A program made the translations under genes and the position numbers. A DNA stretch of 64,000 bases from Cephalotus follicularis. Its lineage: Eukaryota; Streptophyta; Magnoliopsida; Oxalidales; Cephalotaceae. The stretch is from the NCBI GenBank assembly GCA_001972305.1, contig BDDD01002110.1, positions 524,312 to 588,311 of the forward strand, read 5' to 3'. The notes beneath the pieces were generated by a model, which was given only the letters and a program-made list of their open reading frames with translations, was not told where the DNA came from and did not search any database. Positions 44,060-55,363 of this stretch are shown here, piece by piece (the stretch's first letter is position 1; every line of letters begins with the position of its first letter).

Positions 44060-44764
44060 CTACTATCTCCTTAAGCTCCAAGTCATCAAATTGACATTGC
44101 TTTACTCTTTCAACTAGAGATGGTCGAGCTATGACTTAAGATAGGTAAGCTCCTTCTCCTTGTTTTCTAACTTCCAAGTTCAATCTTTGGAAATCTCTTA
44201 CTAATTCTTCCTGTGCGGTAATCGTCATTGCCAAATTTCCCATGCTCTTTCAACTCAAGGCATCCACCACGACATTTGCTTTTCCCGGATGATACTAAAT
44301 AGTGCAGTCATAATCCTTAAGGAGTTCCAACCATCTCCTTTGCCTCACATTTAACTCCTTCTGGGTAAAAATATATTTGAGGCTTTTGTGATCGGTGAAA
44401 ATTTCACACTTTTCTCCATATAGATAGTGTCGCCAAATCTTTAGTGCAAAAATGACTGCTGCCAATTCAAGATCGTGAGTAGGATAATTCTGCTCATGCA
44501 CTTTAAGCTTCCTAGAAGCATAAGCGATCACTTTCCCCTATTGCATCAACACGCAACTAAGCCCTTTGTGAGACGCATCTCTATACACCACAAAACCTTC
44601 TGATCCAGATGGCAAGGCTAATATTGGCGCGCTCATCAATCTCTCCTTCAATTCCAAGAAACTCCTTTTGTATTGGTCAGACTGCGTCAACCTTGTAAGA
44701 GGGTTCACAACACGAGAGAAATTTTTGTCAAATCTTCAATAGTAGTTTGCCAATCCCAGAAAAC
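44060..44764 (-). pseudogene. EL8 RNase H
   Basis: Open part 44295-44531 reads [52 protein letters not shown]. Upstream in the same region GFVVYRDASHKGLSCVL carries an R before the first catalytic Asp (usual TDAS). The connection domain FLGLANYY is cut by the solo LTR at 44765. The interval 44060-44290 is a broken linker. Confidence 0.85.
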
Positions 44765-46977
44765 TGTTAGATGTAGTGACCCAACAAGCCATTGGATGGA
44801 CTGTTGTTTTATATCTATTCTTGTATGAAACAATCTTATTCCTTATATATGATGTGTGCTAATTTGTTATGGCAATATCACTTGTATTTTATCACTTAAT
44901 TGAAGTAGTTTATTATTTACCTGCTTACACTTGTGATGCCCTGACATAAGGTTGGATACCTAGCATGGAGGCTGTGAGATTAGTTACCTTATTCCTTATG
45001 TCAAATTAGTTCCAAGTCGTAGGTTCACTTTGTGGGCATTAGTGAACCGGATAAACTTGCGCGTATGTTGCCTGCTTGTGGAATTGGATGATGGATTCTC
45101 TCACTACCACCTGTGTTGGACAATAGGGCAAATACGGGGTGCGCGCTGGGAGAGTGTACACTGAACTGGACCCGCGTAGGAGACATTATTTGGATAATCG
45201 CTATTCTCATGTCAGTAGTGACTCCTGCTTGTTGCGGTTGTGCATAAGTGATGATCACTTAGCGAGTTATCAAACTCGTCTGATCCTTAGACCTGAGCGA
45301 CTACTCTATATTGTATGGAAACGGTTATGCTTTGATCTCCACCTTACCCAGTCCTTGCGCAGGGCTGGAAATCGGGTGGTCTTTGGGTATGATCGAATCT
45401 ATACGAATATAAGTTAGTGCACAATATGGGATTGTCACACCTGAGCGAAGGTGATCGGCCCTATTATGATCTGATTATACTTTGGACTTATGAAATCCTT
45501 GGCCAAGGTTGAGGTAGACTGGAAATTAGATTTTCGGAGAGTTTACCAAAGGTCCTAGTAATGATCAGATATTTTAGTCATTGAGGTATTATCTAGTGTT
45601 GACACATATCCTTACCCTAGACCTCAATCGGGGCCAAGCATGACAAGGGATTATAGTACACATGAACCGATGACTTAGAAAGTCTTGCATTATGGCAGTG
45701 TGTAATAAATTATGGAAAATTAATTAGATTAATTTTTTTTATCTAGATAATATTAGATATTATTCTGAGAGCATTTAAATTGGACTAGGACCATTTAGAA
45801 TGGCTAAACTGGACCCTAGGGGTATTTCGGTAATTTATAAACACCTCTGATTTTAACCAAGATTTTATAGGGTCCCTGCCTTATAATGATTAATTCTTTA
45901 ATATGTTGGACATATTAAGTCTTGATGTCAAATATCGGTTATGTGGATTTTGTATTTTGTGGAAACACATTTGTTTGATCTTAATTAATCAATATTCAAA
46001 GGGTACTTGATATCACTAAAGGAGTTAGACTCAAATTACCTCACCTGCCAGGAAAAGTGTCGACGACTTCTGGGAAAGGCGTCGAGCGTTATCTTGTTTT
46101 TAGCGTCAACGCCTTCTGGGAAGTGTCAACGCTTAACACTTGTAAAGGCGTCGATATCTTTTAGAAAGCGTCGACGTTTTTAGTGCCATATTACATAAGC
46201 GTCGATGCCTTTTGGAAAGCATCGACGTGTTTTGAGCGGGACGTGTAACCTATGCACGAACTCACTTCGTGGGCACATTTTCTCTCTCATCTCCAGCAGT
46301 TATCTCCCATTCTTGCATGTTATGGAAACGTGGGGATCATGGCCACAGACTCCCTAGGAGTGAGGACCATGATCCTAAGTGAATGGGAGAGTGGGAGAGA
46401 GAAGAAGAAGTCTAGTGATAAGAAAAATCTGCAAAATTTTTGCTTAAAGAGAGAGTTGAGTTTTTGCTGGGAAAGAGGAGTTCGGATTTCTCTCTGCAGA
46501 TAGTGTTCCCTTCACTGTAATACACCAAGCAAGTTCTTATCTAGGGTGGATTCATTTTGGCTAAGTCTTGTCAATGTCAATTTACTCTTCTCAAGCTTAA
46601 AGAGAGAGTGAGAGAACTTTGCTTTTGATCTTGCTGGTTGGAGTAGATTTTGTACCAGGGATTTTGGAAGAACCGAGTTTGGTGTCTTCCCAAGCGTGTA
46701 GCGACAGAGAAAGAAGGAGGCTTCACCCGCTAGTATAATATCCTTGTCTCCTTCTCTTATTGCCATGCTTGTGTGTCACCATTGCATGCTATGGTGACAC
46801 CAATTCAATTATTGTAATGATGTGGTGATCCATGTGGTCTGTGGACATGCCGTAATGGACTGTTTTTGCTATTATTGGGTGTTCTTCCGCTGCCATTATG
46901 TATGATTAATTTTTGTTCTACACCCTACACACCTTAGTCCTTTTATGGCATAGGAATTGGTTATTCCGATTCTAACA
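44765..46977. mobile_element. Solo LTR (2213 bp) inside EL8 pol
   Basis: Begins TGTTAGATGTAG and ends GATTCTAACA, giving a 7-bp inverted end pair TGTTAGA/TCTAACA. AAAAC flanks it on both sides (44760-44764, 46978-46982), and removing it restores the EL8 connection domain (RSF / LGLANYY). No gag, pol or PBS inside, so a solo LTR; orientation is undetermined because the ends are symmetric. Unlike the other LTRs by its ends, yet it also bears GTCGAC-type sites at 46059-46226. The frames at 46252-46503 and 46512-46766 show no family motif. Confidence 0.85.
46059..46226. repeat. GTCGAC sites in solo LTR, pairs 20 bp apart
   Basis: Pairs at 46105/46125 (GTCAAC), 46150 (GTCGAT)/46170 (GTCGAC) and 46201 (GTCGAT)/46221 (ATCGAC), each 20 bp apart, plus 46059 (GTCGAC) and 46081 (GTCGAG), 22 apart. 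Arms read GGCGTCGA and AAAGCGTCGACG. Confidence 0.8.
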
Positions 46978-46982
46978 AAAAC

Positions 46983-47705
46983 TTCTTATCTCTGCTACAA
47001 CGTTGGTCTTTGCCACTCTCTTATTGCCTTCGTTTTAGCGGGGTCTAGAGAAATACCTTCCCTTGAGATTACGTGACCCAAAAAGGACACCTCTTCCATC
47101 TAAAATTGGCATTTACTGAACTTAGCATAAAGCTGTTCCTTCCTCAGTGTTTGCAACACGCTGGTCAAATGCTTTTCATGCTCCTCTCGACTCTTTGAGT
47201 ATACCAATATGTCGTCAATGAAAACTATCACAAACTGATCCAAAAATTTATTGAATATCCTATGCATCAAATCCATAAATGCCGCTAGAGCGTTTGTCAA
47301 CCCAAATGACATTACCAAAAACTCGTAATGACCATATCTTGTTCTAAAAGCAGTTCTTGGCACATCTTCTTTCTTAACCTTCACTTGATGGTAAATATCG
47401 GGCATTCTTGAGCTGATCAAATAAATCGTCGATCCTTGGAAGTGGATACTTATTCTTGATGGTGACTCGATTCAATTCTCGATAATCGATGCAGAGTCTC
47501 ATTGTCCCATCTTTCTTCTTTACAAACAACACCGGTGCACCCCATGGTGATAAACTCGGTCTGACAAACCCTTTATCCAAAGTTCTTGCAATTGATTCTT
47601 CAATTCTTTCAACTCAGTTGGTGCCATACGGTAAAGACTCTTTGAAATAGGAGCCGTTTCAGGTACCAAGTCAATTGCAAACTCTACTTCTCGATCTCGT
47701 GGCAT
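46983..47705 (-). pseudogene. EL8 reverse transcriptase
   Basis: Fragments in order: [72 protein letters not shown], then a small deletion in the ARYFSKI region (reads ARYLPSSEG), [16 protein letters not shown], and the catalytic [36 protein letters not shown] leads to the solo LTR insertion. Confidence 0.88.
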
Positions 47706-48360
47706 GCCAGGTAGATCTTCAGAAATACATCCGTAAACTCCTTAACAACATGCACCTCTTTTATCTTAACCTTTTCCTTATCGGTATCCACCACATAAGC
47801 AAGATAACCTTCACATCCACTTCCTAACAATCGTTTAGCTTGAATTGTTGATATGAATCTTAAAGGTTTACTAACTCCCGTGCTTCGGAAAATAAACTCA
47901 GGTTGATCAGGTATAGCAAACCTAACCTCATTCTTGAAACAGTCAACACTAGCATGATTTGCCGAGAGCCAATCCATGCCTAGTATTACGTTGAAATTCA
48001 GGATTGCTAGAGGTGCTAGGTCTACTAGCATCTTCCTATCACACAGTCTTAGATCACACACCTATGTACTTTATCTACTACCAAGGTATTACCACTTGGC
48101 GTTTCAACTGCTAAACTTATCTCCAAATCTTGTGATGGGGTACTTAAATAATGTAAAAAAGATAAGGACACAAATGAATGTGTTGCTCCCGTATCAAACA
48201 ATATATAAGCAATTTTGGAGCATATAGGTAAAGTACATGTCACCACGTCATTAGGATTCTCCACCTCATCAGTTGTCATAGCATATGTCCTAGTCGGTGC
48301 TCTTTGTTGTGCTCCACCCTCTCCTTGTCCTCCCATCTTTGCTCGAGTGCATTGGTCAGA
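47684..48360 (-). pseudogene. EL8 aspartic protease
   Basis: Reads AYILFDTGATHSFVSLSFL (D-T-G intact, near 48180-48200), VETPSGNTLVVDKV, then after a frame change [20 protein letters not shown] and VDCFKNEVRF. A stop after HRCVI and an indel near 48060 break it. Confidence 0.87.
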
Positions 48361-49317
48361 CATATGCCCTTCCTTACCACGATTATAGCATATGATTGGT
48401 CGTTGATTTTGAGCTTGATTTTGCCCTTGCTGACACTCCCTTGCATGATGTCCCTGTTTCCCACACTTATAGCAAGCTCATGTCCCTTGCAAGCACTTCC
48501 CACGATGAATCTTCCCACATTGTTGACAAGTTTTAGGGTCTCTTCCCCCATCAAATCTTACTTTCTTATTTTTGTTATCAGAGGATTCACCTGCCTTCCT
48601 CTTTCCTTGTCTCTGCTCTGCCCGTTTTTGTTGATACCTTTGGTTGTCAATTTCTATTTTCAGCGCACACTTCAATACTGCTTCGTAGGTTTGCAGGTCT
48701 TGTGCTATCAACAGCCTTCAATTGTGAGGTTTCCGACCCTGGAAAAACCTGTTTGCCCTTCTCCCTTCCGTTGACACCATATGAGTCGCGTATCAAGATA
48801 ACCTCGCAAAATTTGCCTCGTATTAAACCACGGTTTCAGACTCACCCTGCTCCAATAGGAGAAAGTCCTCCTCCATTTTGTCCTTCATCGTCTGAGGAAA
48901 ACATTTGTCGATAAATATTTCCTTAAACCTTTCCCACGTCATTGCTTCAATCTCCCGACATGTCTTTGTCCTCTCGATCATGCTCCACCATTGATCTGCT
49001 TCTCTTTTTAGCTTGTAGATTGAAAACTCTACCTTCTGATGATCCGTGCAATTCATCGCTCTGAAGATCTTTTCAATTCCTTGGATCCATGCCTCGGTTT
49101 CCATAGGATCTAACATTCCCGAAAAGGTTTTCAGATTATGTCTTGCAAACTGCTCTAGGGTTGGCCTTGCTGGAGAAAAAGCTTGATGGTTATTACTGTT
49201 GTTATCAGCAATAACTCGAGGCAACTGACTCAATACCACATTTAGAGAATTATCTTCTCCATTGTCTTGTGCATTCCCGTTCCTTCTTTGACCACGACCT
49301 CCTCTTATGTTAGCCAT
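48361..49317 (-). pseudogene. EL8 gag
   Basis: Starts MANIRGGRGQRRNG at 49317; capsid-like LEQFARHNLKTFSGMLDP, AWIQGIEKIFRAMNC, KREADQWWSMIERT, WERFKEIFIDKCFPQTMKD. A TAA at about 48820 follows ETVV; the same frame continues (YEANFARLSRYATHM) with another stop near 48712. Zinc region: CQQCGKIHRGKC, CYKCGKQGHHAREC (intact CCHC) and CYNRGKEGHMSDQC, where the second Cys is Arg. Frames change between the knuckles. Confidence 0.88.
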
Positions 49318-49508
49318 CTAGTTAGAATACACAAGTTAGTTCTTAATCTTAGACAATTCTATTCATGTTAGATAAACAGAATAAAATTCTAATACTCAAG
49401 GCCTTAGAAGAAAACTCAAAGTTTTATTTATAGCACAACATTCACACTTCTTTGTACTTCTATATACATTCGTGGTACATCTCTTGCATAAGATTTATCG
49501 TTGCTATT

Positions 49509-49877
49509 CTAATCCTCATCACTTGATGCGGCCTCTCCTGGGAACTCCTCTCGAATGTACTTTATCAAGATCTTCAAATTGTGCCTAACCCTTCGAAAGA
49601 TTGTTCCATCCATTCCCAAAATGTAGTTCGAAATAGCCTTAGTTTGTCTAAGATGTTCATACTTGCTTTCTAAATCCTGCCTATATATTTCTCCCATATC
49701 GTATATGTGAGCATAGAATTCATCTCTATTCCTCGCTATCATTTCTCTTAAGTTCTCATTTTGAATGTGAAGCTCTTCATTTTTGCCCATTAAATCCGCC
49801 ATACACCATCCTGGTGGTCCTCCGGATGAACCACAATAAGAGAATCTTGTACTACCAGTTTCATTTCCTGAAGACAT
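49509..49877 (-). CDS. EL8 small ORF ahead of gag, coiled-coil-like
   Basis: An intact 122-residue frame between PBS and gag, on the element strand. It starts MSSGNETGSTRFSYCGSSGG, then PPGWCMADLMGKNEEL, a heptad-like stretch HIQNENLREMIARNRDEFYAHI, YRQDLESKYEHLRQTK, a basic segment FRRVRHNLKILIKYIREE and an acidic end AASSDED. It has no stop or shift while gag and pol around it are broken. I do not recognise the family. It may be an extra element-encoded product, a leader ORF, or chance; the coiled-coil is my reading of the sequence. EL1, EL3 and EL7 show no equivalent. Confidence 0.5.
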   Translation of the reverse strand: MSSGNETGSTRFSYCGSSGGPPGWCMADLMGKNEELHIQNENLREMIARNRDEFYAHIYDMGEIYRQDLESKYEHLRQTKAISNYILGMDGTIFRRVRHNLKILIKYIREEFPGEAASSDED

Positions 49878-49950
49878 CCTTTAAATAAAATCAAATATCA
49901 AGTCAATATTTCAAAAATATCTATCCTCAAGGCATACTAATGTTCAACAC

Positions 49951-49963
49951 CTCTTTGATACCA
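49951..49963 (-). other. EL8 primer binding site
   Basis: On the minus strand TGGTATCAAAGAG, four bases after the LTR end GGCGTTACA; a tRNA-Met type site with one change. Confidence 0.85.
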
Positions 49964-49967
49964 AAAC

Positions 49968-51813
49968 TGTAACGCCCCCGATCCGAGATTACTATTTACT
50001 CATAGAGAGCTACGAGGAAGCGGCGCGTTACTAGGGGGTGACCTTTAACCATTTAAGAACCTCGTTCATTTCATCGCATCTTTCATTGATTTCATAATCT
50101 CAACATATCCATATCTCAATCCTAAAAGCAACCTCAAGGTAAATATCATACACTTGTCTTAACTAGCATATATTACAATAATTCATCTTAATATTCAAGT
50201 TCCATACATGGAAAAACATAATAACTTTACACAGCGGAAATAAAATAATTGTTGCGTTACATCGTAAAAACAATTATTACATAGCATAACTATTCTTGGA
50301 AATTCACAATTTTTCTTCTCAAGCTTGGCATCACACTTCAACTATTTCTTGGCAAATTTTTAAAACAAAACATTGAAAGGGTGAGCTCAAATAGCCCAGT
50401 AAGAAATATCATAATAAAACATTATTGAAATCCATTTTATGGTGACTTTTCACAAAAACCAGAAACATTTTACATTACTGAGGGCCCTTCAGAAACCCAA
50501 TTGAACCATGCTTCAACGGGGCATTGTGCACTCCCCGATTACTATCCTTATATCACATGCATGTTCGAGAGCACTCTCCACTCATAACATTAATCCCTCT
50601 TTGGATCGCAATCCAAGAGTTGTTCATCTCAGTCCATCAACATTTCATCATCCATTAACCATTTCATAACACTTTGAATAATCAATTCCAAAACATTCAC
50701 TGGACAGGATTGTACAGAAATATTAAAGCTAATATTTCACATAGAAACATCCATTTACAGAGGAAACATAAAGCATAAAGTTAAAGTAGACATTTCAAAG
50801 AATTCAGAATGATCAAGTTCATAATTTTTTTGTTGAGAAATGAAGCTGCAGTGAATTTTTAAAGTTGCAGGTTCCATGTGAAAATAGAACATGAGCAGTA
50901 ATTTAGGACACAGTTTTTCATCAAGAAGTTGACAGAATTGTGAAACATACAACGCATAATAGTTATAGAGGACATCATAAAGTTTCCAAAATAGTCAACG
51001 AATTTTCATCAAGAAACGAGAAATTTATGAATAAAACAATCTGCTATAAAATATCAGAAGTAAACAGAACATTTAACTCTTTGGAAAATGAGTGGGAATC
51101 CTTACTTGGATTTTTTTCTCCTTGTTTCTTTCCTGTGCCAATCTCAGCAAAACTAACTGATCCTAAAGTTCTTTTCTGGGTTTATAGCAGCGGAAGTAAG
51201 CTTTCCCTGAGTCATCAAGTTCCTAGCTTAGAGCTTGACACCTAGCCATCTTATCTCCCCATATGTTGACACCTAGCATTCTTACTTCCATTTTGATGAC
51301 ACATGGAGTTTAATTCCTTAGCATACTGACACTTTGCTATATATCAGGAGTCATAACTCCCTAGGGTTTCCACCTGCCCTTAAAAACAAAGTTAACTAAC
51401 AAACAAACAAACAAATTGCAATTTTGGACGTTTCTGCACTGCTCAAGCGTCGACACTTTCGTGTATAGCGTCGTCGGTTTCCTCTAAGTGTTGGCACTCC
51501 AATTCCAAACGTTGCCGCTCTAGCATTTAACATACGATACCTTGCACTCACAAGGCGCTGCCGCTTAAGGAGGAAGCGTCGTCAGTTAATATGAAAGCGC
51601 TACCGCTTTACCTTGAATCGTTGGCGCTTTGAGCTAGACTGTCGACGCCTTCTTCCTGCCAGTCAACGCTTTCAACACAACACATGATACCAAACACACA
51701 AAACATGATGCAAAACAAGATACAATGCAAAACAACATACTCCTCAACAGATAAGACATAGAACAAGCACAGTTCCATAAACAATAACTTCAACAAAAGT
51801 TCTGGTCGTTACA
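49968..51813 (-). mobile_element. EL8 5' LTR (1846 bp)
   Basis: Minus strand TGTAACGACCAGAAC (from 51813) to GGGGGCGTTACA (49968). Flanked at 51814 by an LTR fragment of another family. It carries the most regular GTCGAC-type array of the window. Confidence 0.85.
51449..51667. repeat. GTCGAC-type array in EL8 LTR, exact 21 bp period
   Basis: Sites 51449 (GTCGAC), 51470 (GTCGTC), 51490 (GTTGGC), 51511 (GTTGCC); then 51557 (GCTGCC), 51578 (GTCGTC), 51599 (GCTACC), 51620 (GTTGGC), 51641 (GTCGAC), 51662 (GTCAAC). The last five steps are all exactly 21; I counted each interval base by base. Typical arms: AAGCG before and GCTT after. Confidence 0.95.
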
Positions 51814-53668
51814 GGTTGGAGTTAAAAGAATTTCTGAACACTGAGATAAAATCTCTTTATAACAGACGTTAGAGTGAGTGGAATTGAGAGTAGAAACATT
51901 GAAAAGAGTGGAAGCTATCTACTATTTTGAGTTTTCATGCTGAAATTGGAGTTCAAAGTTGAAAAGGAAGCTTGAATTGGGTTGGTAAGTCTCTAATTGA
52001 GCTCAGCTATTAAGATTAAAGTTAATCAAATTATATATATATACTGATTTATGCATGTTTCTACTGTTAACATGCAAACATAGATTGAATTCTGGAATTG
52101 GAAGTTGAATTGAATTGGTGGAGTATTGGAACTCCAAGGAGAAGAATCAATCAATTGATTCTGGGATAGCAAATTGAGGTAGGGTTTATGACATGATTAT
52201 GAAGATATAGCATGTATATTATGTTAAGATGGTTTATATACGATTGTATATTATTGTTGGATTGAATTGAAAGATGAAAACGCATGCTCTGTTTACTGTA
52301 AAATTGCATGAACGCTAGAAACCGTCGACGCTTAATAAGTGACCGTCGACGCTTAAGTTGAAATTGTTGACGCTTAAGGAGAAATTGTCTGCGCTTTGAG
52401 TTGAGGAAACCGACGACGCTTAGAATAAACTGTCGATGCTTTGGAATTAACTGTCGACACTTAAGACTGGACAGCCGACATTTTGTCATGTTTTAGGTTC
52501 AATTCTCAAGTGATTACAATAGTTCCATATCGGATGATTTGCTATGTGTGGTTAGATTATGGGAATTGAATAACTTAATCACTACTTTTTGATTCGCATA
52601 AATTGATAATGATTGTACTGTTTATTCACTGTTTGATTCTGAATAGCTAATGCTTGTACTGTTATTCAAATTGTCTATTGTTTACTGTTATAGATATACT
52701 GTATCTATCATAGTAATTTTATAATTACTACTATTTAAAAGGGTTTCAAGGACTGAGTGCTATATGCACAAATTAAAGATTTCCACTGTACAGTTTTCTC
52801 CAGCTGAGAATATACTGAACTATTTTACTGTTTTCTCTACAAAAGAGAGCCAATGTTATATTACATTATATATGTTATAACTGTACTTTACTGTTTGTGA
52901 TTGATAGTCTAATGGTCTTGTGATCGGAGTGTATCACGGACTACAGAGGTGGGCCTAGGTGTCAGGAGTTGGCTAGAGCTTATACAGAGTTGGCTAGAGC
53001 TTATACAGAGTTGGCTAGAGCTTATACACCAAACTTATCTGCAATGCAAATCGTGACTGTTAATTGCCCTCTAAGTACCGGCAATATTGTTTACCTTTTT
53101 TGTCATCATCGGAGTGTATGGTGGTAGTTAGGTGGTGCATCGTTGGAGCTATGAGGTAGCGACGTTTGACACCCACTACTAATCTTTGGACAACTGTACT
53201 GATTCATTGTACCCTTTGTGGTATTCCTGATACCTGATTGATTGTAGCCACATGGCCTGGTTGCTTATATATATAGTTTGTACTCGAATATAAATTGTTT
53301 TGCATGATTACATCTTTATATTCATCTTCATGCATACTTCCTACTTAGCCGAGTAGACAAAAGGCTAATACCTACAATTTCGTATTAATGAAGGAAGTGG
53401 AGACGCGCTGTTGAAGCTTTACGTGGAAGGTTTTAATTTAAGGTTGAAATTTTAATTAAGTCATACCCCTTGTTATATATACATTTCCAATATGTAATAT
53501 ATAACTTTGTCTTGTAATAAGCTTAAGCATGTAGTATGGGCTACATGTGTATGCTCTGTTGAACAATCCAGTATTATTTTATGCTTTCGCAAAAGTTTAA
53601 AGTTTTCAGTTATTGGTAAATACTGGATTAAATGCTTAACCATGTGTTAATTAAAGAGGGCTATGACA
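51814..53668 (+). mobile_element. EL9: LTR fragment of the EL3/EL5 superfamily, 5'-truncated
   Basis: Homologous in order to EL3 LTR: AATTGATTCTGGGATAGC, AGGTAGGGTTTATGACATG, GTGTCAGGAGTTGGC, CTTCCTACTTAGCC, CATGTAGTATGGGCT, ending GGGCTATGACA at 53668 (consensus GGGGTGTGACA). The first part is cut by the end of EL8. No pol. GTCGAC-type sites occur at 52320-52480. Confidence 0.8.
52966..53028 (+). repeat. Three identical 21-bp tandem units
   Basis: GAGTTGGCTAGAGCTTATAC plus A repeats perfectly at 52966, 52987 and 53008. Related LTRs carry a single copy at this place, so it is a local triplication. Confidence 0.95.
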
Positions 53669-55026
53669 AGTCATCTCAGTCGGTGACCTATACGGCCATC
53701 TCAGTCGGTGACCATTCATATCAATCCACTTGGTCGATCACTTAACTATTTCGGACTTCAAAGCCCTCACTGAAACTTCACTTGAAGTCTCACATAGGAC
53801 TTCGAAAGGTCTGCCTTCTTGAGGTCAGCCTCCCAAGCAAGCCTAGACTACTTGGCGACCTTAGAAACGGCCTACTCGGTAGCCTTAGATGTTAGCCTGA
53901 CCAGGGAATCCTTTAGGGATGGAAACCCAAGCGAAAATTGGAAGTTTCATAAGAAATAGGGCATTTGGGCATAGACACCATCCTCTAGGCGTCGACGCCA
54001 TCACTGTAGGTGTCAACTCTTCCATTCTAGGCGTTAACGTGTTCGCGCTAAGTTTCAGCAGATACCGTGTTTAGGCGTCAACGCACTGAGCACATATTCA
54101 AGGTGTGCGTCGACGTGTTGACCCTTCTCCTTAGTGTTAACAGGCTCCACGAATGGCGTTAACACGTTGCTCCATTATACAGGGGTTGGGCGTCAACGTG
54201 CAAGTTGCATACCTATTTTGGGCGTCAACATATAGCACTGCCTGCTGCCCAGAAACACGAAGGAATGGACATCGCGTTAACTGGTTCCTTCTAGGCGTCA
54301 AATCCTCACTCATAGGCATCGACTCTATCAACAATGCGTCGACACGTTGACCAAGCAGAGGGATTGACAACTGGGGAGAAATCGCATCGAACCACTTCCA
54401 TTCACTTCAATCCGCCGTTTTCACACTCCACACTCAGCATCCATCTCAAATTTAAATGCAAAAAATATGAAATTGTATATTGTACCTGGAATTTCGATGG
54501 CTGAATTGCGGATTGGAATGGCCTGTTGCAGTGCTCCACTTCCTGTCACGCCACTGCTCTCACTCTTGTGCCACTAGCTTCACTTCCTCTGCTTCAATCG
54601 CCACTCCCGCTGCCTTTGTCGAGCTCAGGAGAAGAGAAGATGGAGTAGGGACGGAGAGTGTCAAACTCTATTCCCCCGTGGCTCTCTTCTTTTCTTCTTT
54701 CTTCCGGCCTTTCTTCTCCCTCCGTCGAACTCTCCCCTCCTCTCTTCTCTTTTCTCTTTCTCTTCTTCCTTTTTGACGAGCCTGGCGGATTTAATAAGAG
54801 GAAATGAGCCGTGTTTGTCTTTTTTACTCAATTATTAAGACATTGGGTCCCCTACACCACAATATACCTTTGTTCCTTCACTTATTTAATGCCACTTGGC
54901 CACAATAATTCATAAAATAATTATACCATATAGCACAATACAATACATCAATAAAATGACATGTCAAGAGCATCATTTCATAATATTATTTATTACAACT
55001 ATTAACAAATAATTGCGGGGCTTACA
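53669..55026 (-). mobile_element. EL10: LTR-like segment, truncated
   Basis: On the minus strand it opens with TGTAAGCCCCGC at 55026, a plausible LTR start, and runs into two GGTCACCGACTGAGATG units (26 bp apart) at 53669-53715, where it joins EL9. The same 25-26 bp unit occurs in the solo LTR at 57883. GTCGAC-type sites sit at 53971-54163 (20-22 bp steps for several). A pyrimidine-rich run at 54660-54775 makes a spurious frame. No coding. The far LTR end is missing. Confidence 0.5.
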
Positions 55027-55116
55027 AAAACATTGTGTTTGTTTTATATTATTGAGTATTGTATTATGGAACAAAAAAATTTCTCTGTTTACAGAAAAGG
55101 TATGGATAAAGTACCG

Positions 55117-55363
55117 GTATTAATAAATTTTCGCAGAGACGGAGATCTTTAACAATATCCGCACAGATATTGGGAGGGTACGGAAAAAATATAAAAAAAA
55201 GGAGACGACGACAAAGACTATGTTATTCATACCCAACCCTCCCCATTACCATCCGTACCTTTAACCCTTGTACATATTGCGATTAGGGATGGCAATGGGG
55301 AGGGTCGGGTAAGAATACTGTAGTCCCCATCCCCGTCCCCGTTTTTCTAATTTTTCCCCGTAC
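55117..55363. mobile_element. Foldback (MITE-like) element, left part
   Basis: The left arm from GTATTAATAAATTTTCGC, through TCTTTAACAATATCC and GGAGGGTACGG, is the inverted repeat of the right arm ending TTATTAATAC at 58956. Arms of about 140 bp meet near 55265-55300 (GGATGGCAATGGGGAGGG). Total length without the inserted LTR is about 314 bp. No transposase. Target-site duplication unclear. Confidence 0.75.

Larger units (their letters stand above)
42732..51813 (-). mobile_element. EL8: Ty3/gypsy element, Tekay/Del-like, 3'-truncated
   Basis: Minus-strand order: 5' LTR 51813-49968, PBS 49963, upstream ORF 49877-49509, gag from 49317, PR, RT, (solo LTR insertion 46977-44765), RNase H, integrase, partial C-terminus ending at 42732 next to the tandem repeat. 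The chromodomain tail, PPT and 3' LTR are missing. Its LTR ends (TGTAACGACC, GGGGGCGTTACA) set it apart from EL1/EL7 and EL3. Confidence 0.88.

Noticed and set aside
46252-46766. Two 83-84 residue frames as a gene carried by the solo LTR
   Set aside because: Opposite strands, no domain, no LTR-internal structure suggesting capture.
54480-54776. 98-residue Ser/Phe-rich frame
   Set aside because: Pyrimidine-rich LTR-like sequence; no homology recognised.
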